Below are positions 10,393 through 20,824 of a DNA stretch of 64,000 bases, piece by piece. Position numbers and translations under genes: made by a program. Origin of the DNA: Dasyornis broadbenti (lineage: Eukaryota; Chordata; Aves; Passeriformes; Dasyornithidae); NCBI GenBank assembly GCA_013397935.1, contig VZRN01000693.1, positions 62,001-126,000 on the forward strand, read 5' to 3'. Under the pieces are notes generated by a model, which saw only the letters and a list, made by a program, of their open reading frames with translations, was not told the DNA's origin and ran no database searches. Each line of letters opens with the position of its first letter. Position 1 is the first letter of the stretch.

Positions 10393-11960
10393 CCGCGACT
10401 CCTTACGGTGTAACTCCACGCCTACCGCTCGCCTTCCTTCCAGGACCTCCGGGTGCCACCGCAGACGGCGCTGCCGGTGTCGCTCCGGGGTCTCTCCCCA
10501 CCTCCCCGGGGCCCTCAAGCGGTTCCGCCAGGAGCCGCCCGGGCCGTTCAGACCAACGGGCGATGAGGGGCTCGGTTCGTGCCGCCGGCCACACCGCGGG
10601 CCAGAGCTCCTGACCCGGGGATCACAGCCCGAGATTTGTGTTCATCTCTGCGGAAGGCAGGCCGGATTCCCCAGGTCCGGACCCTTCAGGTCAGCACAGG
10701 AATCAGAGCACACCTGCGCTAGGGGGTGAAACTTCTAAGGTCTCCCCCATACCTGGTCTCTCAATGCCTAAGCCAGTCATTTCTGAGGCTAGACTAACAT
10801 GGTTTTTCGCCTTGAGGTTAAGAAATGCCATTGTTTTGGTCTGCAGGCAAATGCACAGAAACTGGAAAAAAGGTATTTTGTCCGGATTTCAGCCGGTTTC
10901 TTTCTTAAAGTGCTTGCAAGGCAGTCAAGATAACAGCGCTCTGTGCCATGGCCCGCCACGCCAGGTCCCCGCGCCCCACCTGCATCTAAGCCAGTCTCCA
11001 GCGCCCCAGGGACGTACGCAGGGTCCCCCGGTGCGAGCTGTGTGCACGGGGACTCTAACAAGGGATCTCCCATTAGAAAGATCCCGACAAGGAGTCCCGT
11101 CCAACCCCCCGCCTGAAGGATGCCCCTCCACCGACGTTCCCATGGAGGCAGCTCTGGCTAGGCCAGGAGACCCCCAGCATCCCCACGGGACAGCTTTCCT
11201 CACGGACACCGCAGAGGCCGTTCCCCGTCCCCATTCCGGGAGTTAGCTCCTGCCCACATCTCGGGGCACACGGCCAGGAGTCGGTCGCCCTCCGGCTTCC
11301 CCAAGTAGCTCAAAGCACGAGCACGCCCACTGGGTGCTCTCCCCCAAACCAGCAGGGTACGCATGTCCGTCACCCCAACCCCGGGCAGCGCTGTCCTGCG
11401 CCCCAGCCCCTCGGCACCATCCCGAGCAAAGCCCGGGCCCGCCTGCAGCCCCTCCGTGAGGCGGCACCGCCCCCGAGACCTCCAACTCGGTTGCGAGGGA
11501 CGCTCCGTGTCACTCGGCTGGGCTCGGCTGCACTCGGCTAGGCTCGGCTGCACTCGGCTAGGCTCGGCTGCACTCGGCTGGACCCGGCTCCGCCCGGTTG
11601 CGGTCGCCGCTGCTCCGGCCGCAGCCGCTGCCCGGGGCTCGTCCCTCGGTGGTGCCCGGGGGTGCTGCTCGCCCACGGCCGGCACCTCCTCCCCGTCGCA
11701 CCGTGTGCGACTTTTGTGCTTTTGGCCGTTTTAGTGACAGTATTTTGAAATTCCGTAAGTGTGTAACTGAGAAGCTCTGGAGCCCTTGTGGCCGTTTAGC
11801 AGCAGCTGGCGGCTCTGTCCCACGATGTTTCGGTCCATGGTACCGCCGGCGTGCGGGACAGGGGAAGGAGCGGCCCGGGGCGTACGGGGGCAGCGAGGAG
11901 GGCTGTGGGAGGGAACAGGAGTGGGGGAAACCTCGAACGGGAACAGCGGATCAGCAGCCG
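10393..11960. promoter_or_regulatory. CpG island, probable CCDC180 promoter region
   Basis: About 1.5 kb of GC-rich, CpG-dense sequence in an otherwise AT-rich window, densest at 10.4-10.6 and 11.0-11.9 kb. It sits 0.6-2 kb upstream of the first CCDC180 coding exon. A minus-strand donor-like site (CACC|gtaagg, exon end 10407) could end a non-coding first exon. Open frames here are a by-product of GC content. Transcription in the plus direction is possible, but nothing in the sequence shows it. Confidence 0.65.
11521..11580. repeat. 20-bp GC-rich tandem repeat, 3 copies
   Basis: Three head-to-tail copies of a 20-bp unit built from CTCGGCT motifs (ggctcggctg + cactcggcta), differing only at the last base of copy 3. 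Partial units flank it on both sides. It lies inside the CpG island. Confidence 0.95.
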
Positions 11961-12274
11961 GCAAAGTCACCAAAGCACAGAGAGCAGAGGACTCTGCTCG
12001 GATGGGGAAGATGTGCAACAAGGTTACTAGAGGTGAAAAAAGGCTTTCCCAGAGGGTATTGTGCTGAAGCAATCAGCTCATCATGTCTGCTGATCATACA
12101 CAGAGGTCATGGGCAAGTGCTTTTGTGAATGGGCAAAATCTTGATCAGCTCACTCAAGGAACTCTGGAGCTCTTCGTTTCAGGGGACTGAGAATTGTGCA
12201 GGAAGTGGGCTGCTCGTGTTTAAGAGTAGTGTTTCAAACCAGGTGCTTATAGAATGTGTGAGAAACGAAGTCCA

Positions 12275-12720
12275 CGCTTCTGTTAGAATTTGAAAAGTTT
12301 AATAAGGGACAATGGTGGACAAAGGCAATAAAGCAAAAGTAACAGCGCTGGATTCATAGCCTTAGCCAGAGACACCTCTGCTAACGATGGTGACGTTCCT
12401 TACATACCCTTCCTATTGTATCAGTCAAATACATATTCCTAAATGATTATACATATCCAAACATTTCCCCAAACTAGTTTGCACATTCCAGGAACTTTTT
12501 AGCATGGTTCTTCCTCCGATCTGCCTTTTTAGAGCATGCGCAGTCTTCTTGGTTGTGGTCTTGAGGGTCGTGTGTCACCCCTGTTCCGTGGTTTCAGCAG
12601 GTGACAGTCACTGATAGTCGAAATGTCAGTAGCAGGGGTCCCTGTCACGCCCGCTCCTCAGATGTTACCCAACCAAGCAGGTGGTTTAGTTATTTCAGTT
12701 ATTGTAAGTTTTCCAAGTAC
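12275..12720 (-). mobile_element. ERV LTR-like sequence, antisense (ends uncertain)
   Basis: The block with gaaaagtttaataagggaca, aacagcgctgg and a run of short AT-rich segments, followed by gagcatgcgcagtc, resembles songbird ERVK-type LTRs read on the minus strand. No clear terminal dinucleotides or target duplication were found. The AT-rich sequence to about 13.0 kb may be internal or unrelated. Confidence 0.5.
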
Positions 12721-13055
12721 TCTAAAACAACCATATCAGCTATTTCACAACCAAGTTAGTCACAAAAATAAAGACATTAGTTATTATTTCACAACTATAT
12801 AACAAAGCTACTTCTGTAAGAGTTATCATTATACACATAGCATCCATTTTAATATTAGTGAAAGCCAACATTATAATATGTGTTTATCACAAATATGTCC
12901 TGCTGAAAGAGTGTTCTGTAGAGGTCAAACTTAGTCTGAAAGTTTATGATTTATTGCTGTCTCAACATCTGATAAATAATCAATAATGATAGTATAGACA
13001 TTAATCAAAAGTCCCAAAACAGTGGCTCAGCATAATCTGTCTCCCTGAGCTAAGT

Positions 13056-13294
13056 CAGGGGAGGTTTAGGTTGGATGTCAGGGAAAGGCTTTTTCCCCAC
13101 ACAGGGTTATTGAGCACTGGAACAGGCTCCCCAGGGAAGTGGTCACAGAACCAAGCCTGTCTGAGTTCAAGAAGTGTTTGGGCACTGCTCAAGCACGTGA
13201 TGGAATTGTTGGGGTGTTATGTGCTGGGCCAGGAGTTGGACTGGATGATCCTGGTGGGTCCCTTCTAACTCAGCCTATTCAATGATTCCATGAT
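13056..13294 (+). mobile_element. CR1 3' end, sense, inverted relative to the next CR1 piece
   Basis: Starts at caggggaggttta and carries the CR1 3' blocks: ggatgtcagggaaaggcttt, a ctggaacaggctccccaggg block, ttggactggatgatcctggt, and a tail like attcaatgattccatga. It meets the antisense CR1 segment at 13295. Confidence 0.9.
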
Positions 13295-13711
13295 AAAACC
13301 TCCGCAGGTGCAACTTGAGGCCATTCCCTGTTGTCTGTTACTTGTTATCTGAGAGAAGAGTCCAATCATCACCTGACCACACCTCCTGTCAGGGAGTTGT
13401 AGAGTGCGAGAACGTTCCCCTCTGGGCCTCCTTTTCTCCAGTCTGAGCCCACCCAGCTCCCTCAGCTGCTCCTTCTGCTCCAGTGCCTTCCCCAGCTCTG
13501 TTCCCTTTTGTGGACACACTCCAGTCCCTCAATGTCTTTTTTATCATAAGGGTCCCACAAATGACCCAGGGTTTGAGGTTTGGCCTCAGCAGAGCCCAGA
13601 ACAGGGGGAGAGTCAGTGCCTTGGCCCTGCTGGCCACACTGTTGCTGGTAGAGGCCAGCATGCACTTGGTCTCCTTGCATACCTGGGCATGTGCTGGCTC
13701 ATGTTCAGCTG
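13295..13711 (-). mobile_element. CR1 internal segment, antisense
   Basis: Reverse complement of the CR1 region just upstream of the 13056-13294 segment: cttgaggccattccctgttg, ctccttttctccagtctgag, ggacacactccagtccctca, and atgttcagctg at the 5'-truncated end. That end coincides with the outer border of inverted-repeat arm 1. Confidence 0.9.
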
Positions 13712-14962
13712 CTGTGGTGATTTCTCTCTCCTCTCCAAAGCAGCAGTTCAGTAATTTCTTTTTTTTTAGCAGCCAAGGCATAGCAGAAGATAAACAGAAA
13801 GCAAGGGGGAAGCAGGTCTTTCCCAGGATGCAGAAAAATCATTAAGTGGACAATAAAGCTTAGAAGAGCCTGTCACAAAGGATGATTTCATTCCAATACC
13901 ACAGCTCTTTGAGTAGTCCAATATGCAAGAAAGAAAAGACACCAGGCAGCCTGATGATCATTGCCAGTCTCCAGCTCTCTGCTGACTCTTCTGAGGCAGG
14001 ACTCATCAGCAGACAGCGTTTGTGTTCTCTCGTGCCTGCTTTGCAGCGTGTGAGCAGCGCACAGCAGCTCTGCGAGGGAAACTTCACTGCAGAGAGCTTG
14101 TGCTTCTGGGCTTTTGACCTTTACGGAATGATGCTTTCTTTGGGTCCTTAAACTGGAACACCCAGGACACTCCTCTCTCTGCTGAGGGTGAAGGAGCTGC
14201 TACTTCTCTTATTGTTTCCAGTAGATTCCAGAGGAATTGCCGTGGAGTAACTTCCACCAGCTCTTTTACCTGCAATTTCCTTTTCCTTCTGCAGACTTCT
14301 CCTGTGCTGGGATGACTGCCCTGCCGTTCTGGCAGCCGGTGATGTGTCGGTGTGAATTGCCAGCCAAGTGAGTCCTCACGTGGGAATTCCCAGCTGGCGA
14401 TCCCTCGGTGCCAATTCCAGCGGCGATCCCTTGGGCTCCCGGTGAATTCCCGCTCCTGAGGAGCAGCAGCGCCCGGAGGCGCTCGGAGCGCTCTGTGGAA
14501 CAAGGGGGGCACCTGGCGGTCGCTGCCAGCACGCACCGGCTACCAGCCGGGCCTTGGATTTCCTGTCCTGTGATGGGAGCATGGAAAAAAATCACTGATC
14601 TTCTACTTACAAATCAAAGCACCACTCCTTTGGAGAAGTAAAGTGCTTTACGCAGAAGAATTATTTCAACCTTGTAGCATTGTTGTTAGGAATTTTAAAA
14701 TACAATTCCATTTTACAGCCACATAAACCGAGCAGGCATTAAAGGGTGTGTTCAAAGTCCCCCAAAATTTCTGTGAAATAATTAGGAACAGAACCTCATT
14801 TCGACTACAGTGGACTTACTCTTCCTGTAAGCTACACTATGGTGAATTGTCAGGAAGGAAATCATCTCCACCATTGCTGATGCAGTGTAGCAAAGAACCC
14901 CGTCCTGGTAACACCGGGTTTGCAGTCCACAGCTGAGAATGGAGAAGGTGAGAACCAATGAT
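13711..14962 (+). repeat. Inverted repeat arm 1 (1252 bp)
   Basis: Pairs with the reverse complement of 19578-20824 from gctgtggtgatttc to gagaaccaatgat. I found two substitutions (14373 T against G; 14723 A against G) and one length difference in the T-rich tract near 13752-13770. The middle is CpG-rich. Open frames mirror those in arm 2 but have no recognisable product. An AATAAA lies near 13852. Confidence 0.97.
14354..14455. repeat. Degenerate ~30-bp tandem repeat inside arm 1
   Basis: Units beginning gaattgcc, gaattccc, caattcca and gaattccc start at 14354, 14384, 14412 and 14444. The middle two share the gcgatccct core. The same array occurs inverted in arm 2 (about 20085-20186). Confidence 0.7.
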
Positions 14963-15269
14963 GTGTGAGCTGAAAGCCGTGTGTAGGGAAGGGCAGCAGC
15001 AGTCTGCCAGCACTCGCCTTTTCAGAGCAGTGCAAGGGGTGCAATGGCAATGGCAGTTTCCCGTCCCTTGGCACTCAGTATTGCTGCAGCAGTCGTGAGT
15101 GCCTGCTGGGAATTCTGAGTGCTGGGCTTTGATCCTTGGGATCAGAGCTGCATTCTTCCCCCACCCCTTCCCCAGTGTTCGTTCAAACCGGCTTTTGCAA
15201 ACATTTCTCTAGATATTGACTTTTATATGCAGGAGCACTTAAGAGTCTGGCTGTGATTAAGAGCCTAAA

Positions 15270-16125
15270 TTTTAGGAGAGCAAACTTTCAGTTCTTTAAG
15301 GAAGTAGTGGATAGGGTGGCCTGGAGTCTACCCTCAGGGATAATGGAGCTGAACAGAGCTGGCACCCATTTAAAGACATTTTTCTTAGAGAACAAGGACT
15401 CGCAACTCACATTTGTAAAAATCAGACAAGGAAGGCTGGAGACCAGTTTGGCTCTGTTGGGAACTCCTTGTTGAAAATGCAAGAAGGTAATAGGCAGGCA
15501 ACATATATAACGCAAAAAGGTTTTTGAAAGAAAGTTAAAGCAAGGAGGTTATTGAAGATTATTATATGTGATACAAGAACGTAATATGCAGACAATCTGC
15601 AATGACACACGTCATGGGCAAAATATAGAGATACCACACGGGTGTGTGAGGATGGAATCAGGATAACTAAGGGGCTCAGTTGAAGCTGAATTTGGAAAAG
15701 CATGCAAAAAATAATAAGAAGGGCTCCTACAGGTACTTCAGCGGGAAAAGGGAGATGAAAGGAAACATTTCACACCTCCACCATTCTCCCTCACCCCCAT
15801 AGGCCAGAAAGCACTACTGACAACAGACAAGGAGAAGGCTGAGGGACTCAACAATTGTTTGCCTCAGTTTTTACTGCCAGTCGCTATTGCCACATCTCTC
15901 AGGTTATTGGACTGGTGGACTGAATTCCAACCCATCGTAGGAGAAGGTCAGGTTTGAGACCACCTGAGGAACCTGAGCATGCACAAATCCATGGGACCCA
16001 TCCAGATGCATGACAGGGCCCTGAGAGAACTGGGAGCTGTAGTTGCTAAGGTGCTCCCTCCATCGTATTTGAGAAGTCAAGGCAGTCAGCTGAAGCCTCC
16101 AGGGACTGTACTGTACTAGGGCAGA
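15270..16125 (+). mobile_element. CR1 ORF2 fragment, degenerate
   Basis: Sense CR1 from the region upstream of and into the reverse transcriptase: agcaaactttcagttcttta, gaaaaggctgagggactcaa, atccatgggacccatccaga, and ggcagtcagctgaagcctcc. The reading frame is broken, and the middle (about 15480-15720) is poorly conserved. It is an old copy, not a functional gene. Confidence 0.75.
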
Positions 16126-17619
16126 AGCCATTTGATTCCAATCCTCTTGGTCTCATTTTAAATCTTAAAGCTCTGAGTAAGTTTCTGCAGAGGGTGTCCA
16201 ATGCAGTTTCAAAAACTGAGTCTTTGTTATTGATTTTCATAGTGTTCTTGGATATTTCCATGTTTTGCACTCCTGTATTTTCTAAACATTTGTAACGACT
16301 GAAAAGAAAACTGAAATGAGCCATTGTGCTATTTCCAGTGGTATAAATGCATGGCCAAGACCAATATCTTTTTAACACAAATATATTTTTACTATATCTA
16401 AGCACATGTGCATACTTGTGTTTGGTTTATATGTCCAAGTTTTGGCAATGAGGGCTGCAGGGCGGGCCTGCGAAAATTGTCCAGGTGCTGTCCTGTCCCA
16501 GCTACTTCCAGCTGGCTCCACTTCAGGATATCCTTCCAGGAGAGAGAAGAGGCAGGGACAGCACCCCTTAGAAATGTGACTTTTTGGGGTTTTTGTTTTT
16601 AAGTTAATAGAAACCTTCAATCTGCTTGTTTGTTCGTTTTGTTATGGTTTTGCAGGTTTTTTTAAAGCAAGATTGATTTGAAAACTGAACAGTCCTCCCT
16701 GTGAGGAAAACGGAACAGTCTTGACTGTGGGGCACACGCTTCTTCTGCATTATAAATGTATAAATATTTTTTAATGCTCCAAAGAGTGCTTCATTGTGTA
16801 CTGTGAGTCATGCAGGTTTGGAAAGAAAACTTTCCCCAGGTGAGGAAAGAGATATAAAATGAAAGGAGATGTGAATTATTTACTTTTGTGAGCGGTCTTA
16901 TGGGGTTTTAACTCGTTGTCCTTCCCTAGCTTTGTAAATGTCCTTTAAATATTTCATAAAATGGTATCATGGCATAGACACTTCTGTAAGGAATTAAATA
17001 ATCCTCATGGTTTACAAGACACTTGATTTGGTCCAGGTAGAATGCTGTTCAAAATCATTTGTCAACTGTCATTACAAACAGCTTTTGTACTGGTGGTTTT
17101 TGGGTGCTTGCGTTTTGGTTTTTTGGAAAGGACTATGCTAATTGCACAAAACAGATGTACTTGAATTTATTCTTTCTCTCTATGAGTTTACTGACTTTAA
17201 TTAAATTTTCTCAGTAAAAGGCATTAATAGAGAATACTATAAGAGGACTTTGAAAGCTTTCTTTTTCATGAATATTTCAGTTAATGAATTTTTAAGAAAA
17301 GAAGTGTACATTATCTACTTTGTCATATTGCTAAACTGTAAGGAAAATGTAATATGTAATTGAACTTGCATCTTCTTATCTGGAATGACTAGTAGAAGTA
17401 TTTAGTTTGGTAATAATGTGCCAAAACTTCTGAAACATGTATCAATGGATATAAAACATGTATTTAAAAAATTACCACAGTTTGACTTTTATTGTTTTCT
17501 TAAGTGTTAGCAAAAAGGATTTTTTTGCATTTTCTATTTTTCTTTTAGGTTGTGAATAGGAATGAAAAAGAAGGCTATGTCTCAGTAGTTTTACAAAGCT
17601 TTAAGGAGGAAAACTCCAC

Positions 17620-18010
17620 AGCCACCCTGGGCAAGCCATTCCAGTGCTCGGTCACCCTCACAATAACAAAGTGTTTCCTGGAGATCAAAGAGAACCTCTT
17701 GTATTTCAGTTTGTGCCCACTCACTGTGGTCCTGTCACTGGGCTCACTGAAAAGAGCCTGGCTCCATCTTCTTTGCCCCCTCCCTTCAGGTATTTGTAGA
17801 CATTTATAAGATCACCCTAAGCCTTCTGCAGGCTCAATAGTTCCACCTTTCTTCATCTTTCCTCATAGCAGAGTTGCTCCAGGCCCTCCATCATCTTCAT
17901 GGCCCTTCACTGCACTCTGCTGACCTGAGGAGCTCTGAACTGGAGGCAGCACTAGAGGTGCTCACCAGTGCTGGGCAGAGGCTCAGCCCTGAGCTGAAAT
18001 GGATCCCCAG
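17620..18010 (-). mobile_element. CR1 fragment, antisense
   Basis: Antisense CR1 blocks: cctgggcaagccattccagt, cccttcaggtatttgtagac, gagttgctccaggccctcca, and gcactagaggtgctcaccag. Diverged and lacking the 3' tail. Confidence 0.8.
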
Positions 18011-18609
18011 GTTCATGGGCGGAAGGTAAAACACTGATATCTGTGATACTAGTTTGGTCAGAGGGGAATTCAAAGAGCTGTAATACTTGTTGAAGAAATC
18101 CTTCCATTATGAAAAGGGAAGATATTTAATTTCATTTCTTGAATTTCCATCTTCAAAAAAAAAAAAGAAAAAAAAAAAAAGTTCAAAGATAAACAAGTAT
18201 GAATCTCATAGCACTGATTAGTATCTATGTTTCCTAATTCAATTTTAAAACTTGTGTGTTAAGCAACTGAATTAAAACATATTGCTGTAATTGTGGGTTG
18301 AGGCATGTATTATTTCCATTAATAGTCTTTACTATTTATGAGATATAGGCAATATTCAAATCTTTGCATAAAATGTCTTGGCTAATGTAATCTAAATACC
18401 TAAATATAATTAGTGGAACAGTTTGTTAGTATAGTCATTGCCATGGGCTGTGATTAACATAAATTTTAATTTCATGACCTTGTAGAAGAAAGAGATTATA
18501 ATTGCACGAACCATCATTGTGCAGAGAGTATTTTCCTCTTGAATGTTGTTTCTTGAAGATGATCACCATTATCCTTTGAAATTATTGTTATTGTAGTAGT
18601 TGTCTGCAT

Positions 18610-18965
18610 TCATAGAATCAGAAAATCAGAGAATGGTTTGGGTTAGAAGAGGGCCTTGTAAATCATCCAGTTCCAACCCTGCTGCCATTGGCAGAGACGC
18701 ATCTCTCTATCCCAGGCTGCTCCAAGCCCTGTCCAACCTGGCCTGGAACACTTCCAGGGATGGGGCAGCCACAGCCTCTCTGCACAGCCTGTGCCAGGGC
18801 CTCCCCACCCTCACATGGAAGAATTTCTTCCCATCTAACCCTGCCCTCTGGCAGTGGGAAGACATTCTCCTCTGTCTTGTCACCCCAGCCCCTTGTAAAT
18901 AGTCATTCTCCATCTTTCCCGTATGTTCCCTTCAGGAACTGGAAGGCCACAATTAGGCCACCCCA
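18610..18965 (-). mobile_element. CR1 3' portion, antisense
   Basis: Starts tcatagaatcagaaaatcag, then ggtttgggttagaagagggc, ccctgtccaacctggcctgg and gggatggggcagccacagcc. Same subfamily style as the copy at 9942-10392. Confidence 0.9.
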
Positions 18966-19577
18966 AAAATGCTCTGGATACTGTTCTTAGGGACAATTCA
19001 GAGCCTTGCTGGCTGGGATTCTAACTTGTTAATTAATGCATCTTAGATGCTAGTGAATGTTCAACGGGAACCAATTATTTGATTTGTACTCAGCATTCTG
19101 TATTGGGGAACCAAGAGGTTTGTTTGCTGGGAATGATGGAATTGGTGGAATTGCGGGGCCATGCATCTAAAACTTTTATCAGGTTTGGGCTCATCTCTCA
19201 AGCACCAACTACCCAGTGCCACCTTGGTGAAGAGCATTCTACATCCAACCAGAATTTTTCAGGCTGTGGTCCATCCTGTGATTAACTGCAAACCATGCAG
19301 TGGGGTCCATCCTGCACCTGCAAACCTTGCATGCCATTATTGACAACTGGCTGAGCAGCACCATGGGCTGCTGTGACTTCAGCACAACTGTTGCCCCTAA
19401 TCAGTATTGGCTGTGGGGGAACTGTGCCGAGGAAAACATTCTGTGGAGTTGCCAGGAGATCTGCAAACTCAGGTGAACCATGCCTGGTGTGCATGTTGAA
19501 GGGAACCTCTATGCAATACGTTTCTGGTTATCCAGACATCCTGCAACGTGACTAACCCTTTGGCAGAAGGAGGATTG

Positions 19578-20824
19578 ATCATTGGTTCTCACCTTCTCCA
19601 TTCTCAGCTGTGGACTGCAAACCCGGTGTTACCAGGACGGGGTTCTTTGCTACACTGCATCAGCAATGGTGGAGATGATTTCCTTCCTGACAATTCACCA
19701 TAGTGTAGCTTACAGGAAGAGTAAGTCCACTGTAGTCGAAATGAGGTTCTGTTCCTAATTATTTCACAGAAATTTTGGGGGACTTTGAACACACCCTTTA
19801 ATGCCTGCTCGGTTTACGTGGCTGTAAAATGGAATTGTATTTTAAAATTCCTAACAACAATGCTACAAGGTTGAAATAATTCTTCTGCGTAAAGCACTTT
19901 ACTTCTCCAAAGGAGTGGTGCTTTGATTTGTAAGTAGAAGATCAGTGATTTTTTTCCATGCTCCCATCACAGGACAGGAAATCCAAGGCCCGGCTGGTAG
20001 CCGGTGCGTGCTGGCAGCGACCGCCAGGTGCCCCCCTTGTTCCACAGAGCGCTCCGAGCGCCTCCGGGCGCTGCTGCTCCTCAGGAGCGGGAATTCACCG
20101 GGAGCCCAAGGGATCGCCGCTGGAATTGGCACCGAGGGATCGCCAGCTGGGAATTCCCACGTGAGGCCTCACTTGGCTGGCAATTCACACCGACACATCA
20201 CCGGCTGCCAGAACGGCAGGGCAGTCATCCCAGCACAGGAGAAGTCTGCAGAAGGAAAAGGAAATTGCAGGTAAAAGAGCTGGTGGAAGTTACTCCACGG
20301 CAATTCCTCTGGAATCTACTGGAAACAATAAGAGAAGTAGCAGCTCCTTCACCCTCAGCAGAGAGAGGAGTGTCCTGGGTGTTCCAGTTTAAGGACCCAA
20401 AGAAAGCATCATTCCGTAAAGGTCAAAAGCCCAGAAGCACAAGCTCTCTGCAGTGAAGTTTCCCTCGCAGAGCTGCTGTGCGCTGCTCACACGCTGCAAA
20501 GCAGGCACGAGAGAACACAAACGCTGTCTGCTGATGAGTCCTGCCTCAGAAGAGTCAGCAGAGAGCTGGAGACTGGCAATGATCATCAGGCTGCCTGGTG
20601 TCTTTTCTTTCTTGCATATTGGACTACTCAAAGAGCTGTGGTATTGGAATGAAATCATCCTTTGTGACAGGCTCTTCTAAGCTTTATTGTCCACTTAATG
20701 ATTTTTCTGCATCCTGGGAAAGACCTGCTTCCCCCTTGCTTTCTGTTTATCTTCTGCTATGCCTTGGCTGCTAAAAAAATATACTGAACTGCTGCTTTGG
20801 AGAGGAGAGAGAAATCACCACAGC
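19578..20824 (-). repeat. Inverted repeat arm 2 (1247 bp)
   Basis: Reverse-complement partner of 13711-14962. Paired coordinates sum to 34540 through the whole inner part, so there are no indels until the T-rich tract close to the outer end. Its outer border (…accacagc) meets sequence that is not CR1, unlike arm 1. Confidence 0.97.

Larger units (their letters stand above)
14963..19577. other. Spacer of the inverted repeat
   Basis: 4615 bp of ordinary AT-rich DNA holding one CR1 ORF2 fragment and two antisense CR1 fragments, listed separately. No transposase-like or other gene was seen. An A-rich tract lies at about 18154-18181. Confidence 0.85.

Noticed and set aside
10638..12128. Protein-coding genes in the CpG island (frames up to ~200 codons on both strands)
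   Set aside because: Overlapping frames on both strands, proline/arginine-rich composition and tandem repeats are typical of GC-rich non-coding DNA.
13056..13711. Twin-priming (LINE 5' inversion) as the cause of the CR1 arrangement
   Set aside because: Twin priming puts the inverted 5' piece before the 3' piece. Here the antisense piece lies beyond the 3' tail, so a later local inversion fits better.
14084..14595. Open frames of 150 and 109 codons in the arms as genes
   Set aside because: They overlap each other in different frames, recur only because the arm is duplicated, and resemble no known protein.
13711..20824. DNA transposon with 1.25-kb terminal inverted repeats
   Set aside because: The spacer holds old CR1 debris and no transposase-like frame, and no target duplication flanks the outer ends. 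The arm identity is far younger than the spacer.
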